NCBI RefSeq assembly: GCF_000504205.1
Contig: NZ_AZAJ01000001.1
Location: forward strand, 2,578,879 to 2,642,878
Direction: 5' to 3'
DNA length: 64,000 nucleotides
Source: Methanolobus tindarius DSM 2278
Lineage (GTDB): Archaea > Halobacteriota > Methanosarcinia > Methanosarcinales > Methanosarcinaceae
The notes beneath the pieces are model-generated. The model did not search any database. It saw only the letters and a list, made by a program, of their open reading frames with translations, and was not told the DNA's origin. Both the position numbers and the translations under genes were made by a program. How positions within the stretch are numbered: the first letter of the stretch is position 1; each line of letters starts with the position of its first letter. Positions 19,928-28,432 of this stretch are shown piece after piece.

Positions 19928-20257
19928 TTATTCTTCACTGATGCATGATCCATCTCTGGCGTGGATCTGATCTCCAGCTCCGTTGCCAGCACCCTGTCCA
20001 TTTCCTGCCCCACGAGGCCCTGTTCCGTCGCAAACACCATCGTTTGGACAGTTGTCACAAATTCCATCTCCGTCTTCATCTACAAAGTTGTCGCAGATTC
20101 CATCGTTAAGACAGTAGGCACCATCACAACTTCCATCTCTATCTTTATCCTGGTCTCCCATTCCTTTATAATCGCCATATGCTGCCATAGCAGATACTGC
20201 AAACAAGCTGAACAACATAAGTGCTGCAGCAATAAGTGAAAGTTTCTTTGTGTTCAT
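19928..20257 (-). CDS. Small secreted Cys/Asp-rich protein, possible metal binding
   Basis: The 109-residue protein has a signal peptide (MNTKKLSLIAAALMLFSLFA, ending AMAA). The mature part has repeated DxDxDG and Cys motifs: DQDKDRDGSCDGAYCLNDG, FVDEDGDGICDNCPNDGVCDG, then a Gly/Asn-rich stretch and a final DGSCISEE. Asp-rich DxDxDG loops recall dockerin or thrombospondin type 3 calcium loops, and the paired Cys suggest disulfides or metal ligands. No named family is certain. GAGGGAG lies before the ATG. A structured leader precedes it (20309-20404). Confidence 0.75.
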   Translation of the reverse strand: MNTKKLSLIAAALMLFSLFAVSAMAAYGDYKGMGDQDKDRDGSCDGAYCLNDGICDNFVDEDGDGICDNCPNDGVCDGTGPRGAGNGQGAGNGAGDQIHARDGSCISEE

Positions 20258-20308
20258 ATTTATTCTCCCTCTATATTGTTTCTAATTTGCTTTCTTTTAT
20301 TTTGACCA

Positions 20309-20404
20309 TTGCAAGCGCAGGCCTGACTTTGCCATGGTGGTATAATTTCGCGGTTGACATTGTCCTATCTTGGTAGTATAGTTGTTTTCAACCTGCACTT
20401 GCAA
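20309..20404 (-). ncRNA. Candidate structured 5' leader RNA
   Basis: On the minus strand TTGCAAGTGCAGG (20404-20392) pairs with CCTGCGCTTGCAA (20321-20309), 13 bp with a single G-U wobble; the same stem on the + strand would contain a C-A mismatch, so RNA pairing favours the minus strand. The ~70-nt interior contains small hairpins such as GTTG-AAAA-CAAC and GAC-AAT-GTC and a near-repeated TGGTRGTATARTT sequence. It ends about 50 nt before the start of the Cys-rich secreted protein gene, so it is likely part of its 5' UTR. No known riboswitch class is recognised. Confidence 0.4.
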
Positions 20405-20437
20405 ATCCAGCATTGGCAGAGGGGAATATAAGCATAC

Positions 20438-20526
20438 TTTACTTCATGGAAACTTTATGGATACTTCAATACTGAATAAGGGCTTATAACAGTTTATTTT
20501 ACTTGATAAAACTTTAGGATACTTCA
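20438..20526. repeat. Pair of ~30-nt imperfect direct repeats in a promoter region
   Basis: TTTACTTCATGG-AAACTTTATGGATACTTCA (20438-20468) and TTTACTTGATAAAACTTTA-GGATACTTCA (20498-20526) align with few changes, 60 nt apart. They sit just upstream of the membrane-bound winged-helix gene and may be binding sites, possibly for that regulator itself. Confidence 0.5.
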
Positions 20527-20579
20527 GATTGGCATTAGAAGTAACTATTATATGGGTGTACTATGTAAATATACATCCT

Positions 20580-21449
20580 GTGTTGAACAAAAAAATAATC
20601 CTGCTTAGCTTGAGTGTTATTTTATTTGCAGCTCTTTGTCTTCCGGCATCAGCTCAGGAGGCAACAATACATGGTGCTGTATATGAGTGGGATTCATTTG
20701 ATCCGCTTGAGCATGTCATTGTGGAAGTCAATTCAACACCTTCCCAGTCAATGCTTGCAAATTACGGCATTTATTCTTTCAGTCTGGATCCCGGAACCTA
20801 CCTGATATCGGCAAGTTATTACAGTGGAAATGAACTGGCGGCATACACTGAAGAAGAAATAACCATTACAGATGATGGTGATTATGTACTGGATTTAATT
20901 CTGTTTCCGGTGTACTCTGATGATCCATTGCTTAATGAAAGCGATTTTACAGAACTTGACGATATAGCCAGTTTTTCAGAGTCCGAAGAGGAAATTTCAT
21001 CATCCTCGTCAGTAAATTCAGCCTTGATTATTATTGTCCTTTTGATCTTAATTCTTGCCGGAGTCATTATATTTGTAAAACAGAAGAAAGGATCTTCAAC
21101 GCCCCAAGACTCTTCATATGCTGAGTTTTCAGGTGAATTTGATTCTGATTATGTTGATGACTCAATAGGTGGTCTGGGTGGTTTGCCGGATGACCTGCGT
21201 GAAGTTATTTCCATCATTTCAAAGAATGGGGGCAGAATTACGCAAAAAGACCTTCGTACAAAAGTTAAGCATTCTGAAGCCAAAGTCAGTTTAATGGTCT
21301 CAGATCTTGAAAGCAGGGGAATTGTACGCAAATTCAAAAAAGGCCGGGGCAATATTATTATTCTTGAAGAGCCAGATTCAGCAGACAATAAGGATTTAAG
21401 TTCTGATCTAGCTGACTCATCAAATGAGAGTCCTGATGATGGGAAATGA
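20580..21449 (+). CDS. Membrane-anchored winged-helix transcriptional regulator
   Basis: The domain order is a signal peptide/first helix (KKIILLSLSVILFAALCLPA), an extracytoplasmic carboxypeptidase-regulatory-like beta domain (GAVYEWDSFDPLEHVIVEV, SLDPGTYLISASYY), an acidic Ser-rich linker, one membrane helix (ALIIIVLLILILAGVIIFV), and a cytoplasmic winged-helix domain near the C terminus (ISKNGGRITQKDLRTKVKH, LESRGIVRKFKKGRGNII). This is a one-component sensor that could bind DNA while membrane-bound. The frame is open from 20529, but GTG 20580 or TTG 20583 gives a proper signal peptide, and a TATA-like TATTATATG sits about 30 nt upstream of it, suggesting a leaderless transcript. The target genes are unknown. 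Confidence 0.8.
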   Translation: MLNKKIILLSLSVILFAALCLPASAQEATIHGAVYEWDSFDPLEHVIVEVNSTPSQSMLANYGIYSFSLDPGTYLISASYYSGNELAAYTEEEITITDDGDYVLDLILFPVYSDDPLLNESDFTELDDIASFSESEEEISSSSSVNSALIIIVLLILILAGVIIFVKQKKGSSTPQDSSYAEFSGEFDSDYVDDSIGGLGGLPDDLREVISIISKNGGRITQKDLRTKVKHSEAKVSLMVSDLESRGIVRKFKKGRGNIIILEEPDSADNKDLSSDLADSSNESPDDGK

Positions 21450-21548
21450 TGAAAAGGCAAACCAAAATATATAACTGCATTTAACGAGTATGGATGTTAG
21501 ATTCAGAAATAGTTCTATTTATGTATTTATGATTTTATGAGGGTATAC

Positions 21549-22058
21549 ATGCGAGTTTCCATGGATATTGAGTTAAAAGATATTCCCGGGCAGTTGCTTC
21601 AGGCTTTAAGACCCGTTTCCGAGCTTAAAGGCAATCTGATTTCAGTGGTCCATCACCACGAAAAAAGGACTCCCCGCGGAACCATTCCGGTTCAGCTGGT
21701 TTTTGAGATAAAACCGGACAAGCTTGATGATATTGTTTCAAGTCTTGAAGAGAGTGGTATCGGTATCGTACGCATTGATGAGAAGAGATTTTTCGAGCAT
21801 GGTGCAGTGCTGCTTATAGGACATATAGTCCACACAGACATACAGGATACCATAGACACCATTGACAAGACAGGTTATGCAGAAGTTGTTGATCTTAACC
21901 TTTCAATGCCAAAGATAAACATGGCATCTTCTGCTTCATTAAAAATAGATGCTGTAAGCAAGGAGCATATGGAATCAGCTATTGCTATTTTAAAGGAAAT
22001 AGCAAAAAAGAAGGATCTGCTGGTAATTGAACCTATAAAAAGTCTGGGGGTAGCCTGA
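21549..22058 (+). CDS. ACT-domain amino-acid-binding protein
   Basis: The 169-residue protein starts with an ACT-type fold (MRVSMDIELKDIPGQLLQAL; GNLISVVHHHEKRTPRGTIP). The ATG at 21549 is preferred because GAGGG precedes it by 5 nt. A second alpha/beta half follows (AVLLIGHIVHTDIQDTID; VDLNLSMPKINMASSASLKI). The stop overlaps the homoserine dehydrogenase start by one base (TGATG), so the two are co-translated. It is probably the detached regulatory subunit that senses an end product such as threonine; this is inferred from the linkage. Confidence 0.85.
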   Translation: MRVSMDIELKDIPGQLLQALRPVSELKGNLISVVHHHEKRTPRGTIPVQLVFEIKPDKLDDIVSSLEESGIGIVRIDEKRFFEHGAVLLIGHIVHTDIQDTIDTIDKTGYAEVVDLNLSMPKINMASSASLKIDAVSKEHMESAIAILKEIAKKKDLLVIEPIKSLGVA

Positions 22059-23053
22059 TGAAAACTATTCGTGTATCAATTATTGGTTTTGGTGCCGTAG
22101 GTCAGGGTGTTGCCAGGGTACTGATTGATAAAAAAGAGTACCTTGAAAAAATGGGACTTGATTTTAAAGTGGTTGCTGTTGCAGATTCAAGATCCGCTGT
22201 CACTGATGATAATGGTGTTGACCTTAGTTCTGTGCTTTCCAGAAAACAAAATGAAGGTGTTGTAGGTTCTGAAAAGCTCAGTGGTCTTGAAATAATTGAA
22301 ACAATGGACCACGATATTGTAGTTGAAACTACTCCTACTAATATTATAACAGGTGGCGTTGGTCTCCAGAATATGCTTTCAGCCTTTAAGCATGGAAGGG
22401 ATCTTGTAACCTCAAACAAAGGTCCACTTGCAATGAAATATGGTGAACTTATTGACGCTGCAAAAGCAGGTGGTTCACATTTCAGATTTGAGGCAACAGT
22501 CGGCGGTGCAATGCCGGTTCTTAATCTTGCAAATGATGTGCTTGCAGGAAACACTATTACAAATGTTGAAGGTATTTTCAACGGAACCTGCAATTATATT
22601 CTTACTAGAATGATGGAAGAGCATGCTCCTTATGCACAGATGCTTGCAGAGGCTCAGGAGCTTGGCTATGCGGAAACCGATCCGACTTATGATGTGGAGG
22701 GAATTGACACCGCATTAAAACTTGTCATACTTGCAAACTGTGTATTCGGTATGAATGCAACACATGAGGATGTGACTATCACCGGAATTACAAAGATAAC
22801 GCCTGAAGCACTTCTTCTGGCTCAGAATGAGGGCTATGTTATCAAACTTATTGGAGAGGTCAACGACAGCAGGATCAACGTTGCACCAAAACTAGTGCCA
22901 ATAGATCATCCGCTTGCCGTTGGTGGTTCCCTTAACGTTGCTTCAGTTCAGACTGACCTTTCAGGTCCAATCACTGTAACAGGACGCGGTGCCGGTTCAA
23001 TTGAAACCGCAAGCGCAATCCTCAGTGATATGATATCTATTTACAGGGACTAA
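22058..23053 (+). CDS. hom: Homoserine dehydrogenase
   Basis: This NAD(P)H-dependent enzyme reduces aspartate semialdehyde to homoserine for threonine, methionine and isoleucine synthesis. The 331 residues cover only the catalytic region: the Rossmann motif [32 protein letters not shown] (catalytic Lys), [22 protein letters not shown] and [15 protein letters not shown]. It has no C-terminal ACT domain; an ACT protein is encoded immediately upstream instead. Confidence 0.96.
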   Translation: MKTIRVSIIGFGAVGQGVARVLIDKKEYLEKMGLDFKVVAVADSRSAVTDDNGVDLSSVLSRKQNEGVVGSEKLSGLEIIETMDHDIVVETTPTNIITGGVGLQNMLSAFKHGRDLVTSNKGPLAMKYGELIDAAKAGGSHFRFEATVGGAMPVLNLANDVLAGNTITNVEGIFNGTCNYILTRMMEEHAPYAQMLAEAQELGYAETDPTYDVEGIDTALKLVILANCVFGMNATHEDVTITGITKITPEALLLAQNEGYVIKLIGEVNDSRINVAPKLVPIDHPLAVGGSLNVASVQTDLSGPITVTGRGAGSIETASAILSDMISIYRD

Positions 23054-23084
23054 AATCCGGCATCCATATTACAAGGGTGTATTA

Positions 23085-24776
23085 ATGACAAGTTTCAAAG
23101 AATTTGCCAAGGCATGTAAGGTTATTGAAGGAACTCCGGGTTCCCTTGATATGACTGCTCTGGTTGCAGAGTTACTTGTAAAAGTAACTCCTGAAGAACT
23201 TCCTGTTGTCACTCATTTTGTAATGGGGGAAATCTTTCCTGCGTGGAGCAGTGAGGAAATAGGTGTTGGTGCAGGTATTCTTTACAGTGCTCTTGCAAAA
23301 TCAGCAGGACTTTCAGTTGCTGATATCAAGGAGATTGTAAGGGAAACAGGTGACATCGGTGAAACAGCAGTCAAAGCACTGAAAAAAGTTTCAAGCGGCC
23401 AGGCTACCTTTTCTTCTTTTATGGAAGACAGTTCTGACCTGTCAATTCTTGAAGTCTATGAAAGGTTCCAGGCTATATCCAAAACATCCGGCAAAGGTTC
23501 CCAGACATCTAAGATGAAGAATCTACAGTATCTCTTCAATTCCGCATCATCTGAAGAAGTAGGCTACATAGCTCGTATTTCTGTGGAAGAGTTGAGAATT
23601 GGAGTAGGTGAAGGAATTGCACGTGACGCAATATCAAAGGCTTTTGATGTTCCGTCTGATGAGATTGAAAGGGCTTTCATGCTTACAAATGACCTCGGCC
23701 TTGTGGCTGTAACTGCAAGAGAAGGCGGCAGGGATGCTGTTCAGTCTCTTGGACTTGAACTTAACCGTCCAATCCGCATGATGCTGGCTCAGGTCACACC
23801 TGATTTTGACATAGCACTTTCTGATCTCGGAACCGCAGCAGTAGAATGGAAGTTTGATGGTGCCAGAGTGCAGATCCATAAAGAAGGCGACAGTATTACA
23901 CTTTTCTCACGCAGGCTTGAAAACATCACAGACTCATTGCCTGATGTTGTGGAAGCTGTAAGGGAAAATATTGATGCGGAATCTGCCATACTTGACGGTG
24001 AGGCAGTTGCAATTGATGAGAACGGCAGGCCAAGGGCATTTCAGGATATACTGAAACGTTTCAGGAGAAAGTATGATGTACAGTCAACTGCACGTGAAAT
24101 TCCTCTTATACTGAATCTTTTTGACATAATGTATCTGAACGGTGAGGAGTTGCTTGATCTCCCTCTTGTAGAGAGGAGAGCAAAACTTGAAGGCTGTGTT
24201 AGGTCTGGGGACAAAATAAGGGTTGATACCCAGTATATTACAGATGACCTTGACAAAATAATGGTAATCTACAACGAGGCTTTGAAAGCCGGTCATGAAG
24301 GTGTCATGATCAAGAACCCGCAGTCTCCTTATTCTCCTGGTAAACGGGGTAAGAACTGGCTCAAGAAAAAGCCGGTAATGGAGACACTGGACCTTGTGGT
24401 CATCGGTGCTGAATGGGGCTATGGAAGACGTACAAGTTTCCTTGGTTCCTATGCACTTGCATGCCATGATCCTGATACCGGTCGCTTCCTGCCTGTAGGG
24501 CGCGTAGCAACAGGTTTTTCCGATGAGCAGCTTGCAGAGCTTACTGATATGTTTTCTGATCTCATTGTTACAGAAGCTGGCACAGAGGTTGAAATAAAAC
24601 CTGAAGTAATATTTGAGGTTGCCTTTGAGGAAATACAGAAGAGTGTCAATTATGACTCTGGTTATGCACTTCGTTTCCCAAGACTTGTCAATGTAAGGTC
24701 TGATAAATCCATTGAAGATGTGGAAACAATAGGTCGTCTCGAAGAAATGTATCTTGTACAGCGTGAAAGGAACTGA
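23085..24776 (+). CDS. lig: ATP-dependent DNA ligase
   Basis: The enzyme seals nicks in replication (Okazaki fragments) and repair. The 563-residue length is typical of archaeal ligase I. An N-terminal all-helical DNA-binding domain (~1-230) is followed by the adenylation domain, with adenylated Lys256 in [13 protein letters not shown], motif [12 protein letters not shown], motif [11 protein letters not shown] and motif [18 protein letters not shown]; the OB-fold end has [14 protein letters not shown]. It starts 31 nt after hom and may be co-transcribed. Confidence 0.97.
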   Translation: MTSFKEFAKACKVIEGTPGSLDMTALVAELLVKVTPEELPVVTHFVMGEIFPAWSSEEIGVGAGILYSALAKSAGLSVADIKEIVRETGDIGETAVKALKKVSSGQATFSSFMEDSSDLSILEVYERFQAISKTSGKGSQTSKMKNLQYLFNSASSEEVGYIARISVEELRIGVGEGIARDAISKAFDVPSDEIERAFMLTNDLGLVAVTAREGGRDAVQSLGLELNRPIRMMLAQVTPDFDIALSDLGTAAVEWKFDGARVQIHKEGDSITLFSRRLENITDSLPDVVEAVRENIDAESAILDGEAVAIDENGRPRAFQDILKRFRRKYDVQSTAREIPLILNLFDIMYLNGEELLDLPLVERRAKLEGCVRSGDKIRVDTQYITDDLDKIMVIYNEALKAGHEGVMIKNPQSPYSPGKRGKNWLKKKPVMETLDLVVIGAEWGYGRRTSFLGSYALACHDPDTGRFLPVGRVATGFSDEQLAELTDMFSDLIVTEAGTEVEIKPEVIFEVAFEEIQKSVNYDSGYALRFPRLVNVRSDKSIEDVETIGRLEEMYLVQRERN

Positions 24777-24848
24777 ATGTTCATTTCACCATACGTCCTT
24801 TTTTATTTAATCAAAAGTGTTATTAGGCAATAGCAATTCTTCTCAAAT

Positions 24849-25241
24849 ATGAGAATCAGAAGTTTTGTTTTTCTTATTTTATTTGTATCCCTTATAAGTC
24901 TGATATTTTCAGGTTGTATTGATGAAAATGCAACGGATGATGTTTCAGCGGAAAATGTATCCGGGCAGGAAGCAGTAGATGCTGATACCATTGTTTATAT
25001 TCAGGAATACGCTTTCCATCCGGATTATACAACCATCTCGCCAGGTGATACTGTCATGTGGGTAAATAATGACTCGGTGGCATTTATAATAAAAGGAACT
25101 CTGGTTGGTGGCGGCAGTTATCAATCTCCTACACTCAGGAAAGGTGATACATTCACGTACACCTTTGAAAACAAAGGTACATACAAGTACGAACTTGTAA
25201 CCCATCCGTGGACAGATGGCGGTTTCATAGTTGTTGAATAA
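24849..25241 (+). CDS. Cupredoxin-like lipoprotein lacking most copper ligands
   Basis: The 130-residue protein has a signal peptide ending in a lipobox-like LIFSGC (Cys ~23), an acidic linker and a cupredoxin-fold domain (YIQEYAFHPDYTTISPGDTV, WVNNDS, GTYKYELVTHPWTDGGFIVV). In plastocyanin-type proteins the copper is held by His, Cys, His and Met. Here the first His position reads Phe (NDSVAFII), the Cys position reads Leu (YELVTHP), the second His is kept, and the Met is absent. It is therefore unlikely to carry a blue-copper centre and may bind something else or play a structural role at the cell surface. Confidence 0.85.
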   Translation: MRIRSFVFLILFVSLISLIFSGCIDENATDDVSAENVSGQEAVDADTIVYIQEYAFHPDYTTISPGDTVMWVNNDSVAFIIKGTLVGGGSYQSPTLRKGDTFTYTFENKGTYKYELVTHPWTDGGFIVVE

Positions 25242-25472
25242 TCTGAATAATTTTTACCATATTCCTTGTGGTCTTTAATTCCGATTATTACAGATTATAG
25301 CCACAAGATTTTATTTTATCCCGAAATATCATGCCTCATGATCTCATTTATCGAGGCATAAGATTTATTTATCATTGTAAAAATGTTTAATGCACGATCT
25401 ATATACTCTATATAATTCTCTATATGGACTAAATTGAGCAATTTACAAACTAAAAAAGAGTAGTATGTTAAA
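25242..25472. promoter_or_regulatory. Intergenic region with hairpins and TATA repeats before the PAP2 gene
   Basis: CTTGTGG (25265-25271) and CCACAAG (25301-25307), followed by ATTTTATTTT, form a plausible terminator for the cupredoxin gene. ATGCCTC (25331-25337) pairs with GAGGCAT (25353-25359). Further on, CTATATA occurs three times at ~11-nt spacing (25400-25427), giving TATA-box candidates for the PAP2 gene. Confidence 0.45.
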
Positions 25473-26333
25473 ATGACAGATATCCGCTTGATATTGATAC
25501 TGTTTCCTGTTGTATTGATTATGAATATAGTAGCTTACTATATTTTTGTTCCTACTAAATACAGGAGAGGACAAAGATCATCTGCCGGAAAAAACACAGA
25601 CAGCATTTCATTTGTCAGGGAAATATTACCGTACGTAGGTTTTGTTTCTGCTATTTACCTTTTAGTAAAATCACAGGGAATCATTGTCAACAAACTGGTA
25701 CATTCATTTGGCTTTTCCCTTGATTATGATCTTGCAAAATACATCTTAATTCTTGAAGGCAGCAGAGTCAGTATTTTCCAGGCTTTTACAAGTCCCTTAC
25801 TGACATATGCCAGTTCATTCATCTACATCTTTGGCTTTGCTTTCCTGCTGACTTTCACTTTCATATTCTTCCTGACAACTGATCAGTTAAGGGCGCTGAA
25901 AGAATACACCCTTGGAATATCTTTCATTTATATGGTGGCTTTCCCATTCTACATATTCACACCTGTGGAGGTTACAGGTTATACTCTTCCCGGTGTAAGC
26001 CCTTTGCTTTACAACCTCAGTCCGTTGATAGTTAATGGATTGAGAAGTGTGGATCCGTTATTTGATAATTGCTTCCCGAGTCTTCATGCAGCTCTTTCGA
26101 TCCTTGCAATGCTATTCATAATTTTCAGGACAAATCTCAGGAGCCTGAAAGTACTTGTAGTTTTCATAACTCTTGCCATCCAGTTTACCATTTTCTATCT
26201 TGGTATTCACTGGATAACTGATTTTGTTGCAGGAACTATACTGGCTCTCTTGAGCTATTATCTCGCCACGAAGTACTATTCCCTGATAGTCTGTAAGTTC
26301 CGTAAAGTGTCAGGAGTTTCAGATGAATCCTGA
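25473..26333 (+). CDS. PAP2-family membrane phosphatase (IPC-synthase-like)
   Basis: The 286-residue polytopic membrane protein has about six helices. Residues CFPSLHAALSILAML correspond to the PSGH motif and YLGIHWITDFVAG to the HxxxD motif of the PAP2/type 2 phosphatidic acid phosphatase superfamily, in the form seen in the inositol-phosphorylceramide synthase-like branch. It probably acts on a lipid phosphate or lipid head group facing outside; the substrate is unknown. The following MFS gene lies 41 nt downstream. Confidence 0.85.
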   Translation: MTDIRLILILFPVVLIMNIVAYYIFVPTKYRRGQRSSAGKNTDSISFVREILPYVGFVSAIYLLVKSQGIIVNKLVHSFGFSLDYDLAKYILILEGSRVSIFQAFTSPLLTYASSFIYIFGFAFLLTFTFIFFLTTDQLRALKEYTLGISFIYMVAFPFYIFTPVEVTGYTLPGVSPLLYNLSPLIVNGLRSVDPLFDNCFPSLHAALSILAMLFIIFRTNLRSLKVLVVFITLAIQFTIFYLGIHWITDFVAGTILALLSYYLATKYYSLIVCKFRKVSGVSDES

Positions 26334-26374
26334 GTGCTATTTCATTTATACTTTGATTACTAATCAGGTGTTAC

Positions 26375-27601
26375 ATGAAGGAATCCAAATCCTGCAAATA
26401 CCCTGATACCCACGATAAGCTGGACCCTGCATTATATGTGCTTTCATTATCCAAATTATTCAAGGATCTGGGAACCGGGATGCTGGCTTTCCTGCTCCCG
26501 CTTTATATCGTTGGAATGGATAGTAACTTCTTTTCAGAAACCCCTATCGTTTTCAGGGCCGGACTCATAGCAACAGTTTTTGGTCTGTCAAATGCTCTGT
26601 CACAACCTTTCCTTGGCCGTTTGTCTGATAAACTGAACAGAAGAAAACCTTTTGTGATTATAGGGATGGCAGGCTTTACTCTGATATCGTTTATCTATGC
26701 AAATACCAGTAATTTTGATTACATGATATTGCTGAGAATTGTCCAGGGAATAACTGTCGGTGCAACTGTTCCTGCTATTGTTGCAATGGTTACTCATCTT
26801 TCATCGAAGAGCACAAGAGGAACCGCAATAGGCATCTATTCTACTGTCAGGGGTTTCGGATTTGGTACTGGATCTATTGCAGGTGGTGTAATTGCCAGCT
26901 ATTTTGGTTATACAACTGCATTCTATGTGTGTGCACTGCTTGGACTTGCAAGTTTTATACTCATATCGTTTTTTGTATCCGAGACTCATAACGGGCAGTC
27001 TTCATCTGTATCCCCTAAAGAACCTGCAAAGGGTTTTCAGTTCACTATTCTTTCCATTGCAATGTTCATGATGATGGCAGGTATAATGATAATATTTGCA
27101 TTCCTGCCGGAATATGAATCAAGATTCGGTACAGGTGAAATCTCCCTTAGCATAGCAGTATCTGCTTATGTAATTGTAAGGGTATTATTCCAGACTCCCA
27201 TGGGAATGCTGTCTGACAAATTTGGGAGGAAAAAAATAATTGCAATGGGATTATTGCTGAACATTCCCATTGTAATTGGTCTTGGTCGTGTGGAAACCGT
27301 GAATCAGCTAATTATTCTGCGTGCAATACAGGGAATATCAATGGCTTCGGTGGAAACACCTGTAATGGCCCTGGCAGTGGATCTTGCAGGAATTTCTGTA
27401 AGCTCAAAGGTAAGTTCAATAACAGCATCACAGGCAGCAGGAATGGCACTTGGTCCTATTATGGGAGGTATCCTTGCCGGATACATTTCCTTTGAATTAC
27501 CATTTTATATCTGTGCTGTAATGCTATTGTTCGCACTCCTGCTTGTCATTGTGGGAATAAAAGAACCGGCAGCAGACTCTAAGTTCAACACAGCAGGTTA
27601 A
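26375..27601 (+). CDS. Major facilitator superfamily transporter
   Basis: This 408-residue protein has twelve predicted helices. The MFS loop 2-3 signature is present as GRLSDKLNRRKPF and is repeated in the second half as GMLSDKFGRKKII, which is typical of drug/sugar exporters. The substrate cannot be assigned. A short hydrophilic N terminus (MKESKSCKYPDTHDK) precedes the first helix. It may share a transcript with the PAP2 gene. Confidence 0.92.
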   Translation: MKESKSCKYPDTHDKLDPALYVLSLSKLFKDLGTGMLAFLLPLYIVGMDSNFFSETPIVFRAGLIATVFGLSNALSQPFLGRLSDKLNRRKPFVIIGMAGFTLISFIYANTSNFDYMILLRIVQGITVGATVPAIVAMVTHLSSKSTRGTAIGIYSTVRGFGFGTGSIAGGVIASYFGYTTAFYVCALLGLASFILISFFVSETHNGQSSSVSPKEPAKGFQFTILSIAMFMMMAGIMIIFAFLPEYESRFGTGEISLSIAVSAYVIVRVLFQTPMGMLSDKFGRKKIIAMGLLLNIPIVIGLGRVETVNQLIILRAIQGISMASVETPVMALAVDLAGISVSSKVSSITASQAAGMALGPIMGGILAGYISFELPFYICAVMLLFALLLVIVGIKEPAADSKFNTAG

Positions 27602-27625
27602 AATTAGGTTTAATTTTAAAAATGG

Positions 27626-28432
27626 TTAACTGTAGGATATATCATAACACCGGAAAGACTGCTCAATCTCTTTCCTCTCTGTAATATCATAAAAAATGAT
27701 AACAGCACCAATAATCTCATTTTTCTTATTGGTAACCGGAGAACCTATTATATCTAGTGGTATGCGTGTTTTATCCTTTGAAATAAGGACAGTATCGTTC
27801 TCAAGTCCAAAAAAGGCACCTTCTCTGAAAACCTTTCTTGTGGGGTCTTCAACATCCTTATTTCCTTCACAGACAACCTTAAACACTTCATTGATTTTAC
27901 TTCCGAGTGCTTCTTTTCTGGAATATCCGGTAAGGGCTTCTGCAAGCGGGTTTATATATTTGATGTTTCCGCTCATATCGGTGGATATAACTGCATCACC
28001 TATGTTGTCAAGAAGGGAATTGATGCAATTCTCATGGTTGAACTGTTTTTCTTTTTCCCTTTCACGTTTGTAGAGGGCTATCTCTATGTTAGTACGAAGT
28101 TCTCTCTCATCAAAGGGTTTGAGTATATGTCCGAAAGGCTCAGTAAGTTTAGCTCTCTGAAGCGTTTTCTCATCAGAATATGCTGTCAGGTAAATAATAG
28201 GTATCCCATAATTGTCGCGAATGGTTTTTGCAGCCTCAATACCATCAATTTTACCTTTGAGGACAATATCCATTAAAATAAGATCTGGTTGACACTGATC
28301 AATGAAGCTGATGGCATCTTCGCCGCTGTCTGCCATACAGGGCACAGAGTACCCGAAATGTTCCAGACTATCTTTAATATCCAGAGCTACTATTTTTTCA
28401 TCTTCGACTATCATTATCTTTTCATTAGTCAT
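27626..28432 (-). CDS. Response regulator with C-terminal PAS domain
   Basis: The 268-residue protein has an N-terminal receiver domain (1-~120) with acidic pocket E10/D11, phosphoacceptor D55 in ILMDIVLKG, and Lys in ILKPFDERE; then a short linker and a PAS domain (~130-260; DNIGDAVISTDMSGNIKYIN, ending VIIFYDITERKEIEQSF). It has no DNA-binding or enzymatic output, so the signal is probably relayed by protein-protein contact. Its start overlaps the kinase stop by one base (TAATG), so it is the cognate partner. Confidence 0.92.
   Translation of the reverse strand: MTNEKIMIVEDEKIVALDIKDSLEHFGYSVPCMADSGEDAISFIDQCQPDLILMDIVLKGKIDGIEAAKTIRDNYGIPIIYLTAYSDEKTLQRAKLTEPFGHILKPFDERELRTNIEIALYKREREKEKQFNHENCINSLLDNIGDAVISTDMSGNIKYINPLAEALTGYSRKEALGSKINEVFKVVCEGNKDVEDPTRKVFREGAFFGLENDTVLISKDKTRIPLDIIGSPVTNKKNEIIGAVIIFYDITERKEIEQSFRCYDISYS

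Noticed and set aside
20331-20404. tRNA-like D-arm sequences TGGTGGTATAATT and TGGTAGTATAGTT in the 20.3 kb intergenic region
   Set aside because: No acceptor stem, anticodon stem or T-arm can be fitted around either, so they are not tRNA genes; kept only as part of a structured-leader finding.
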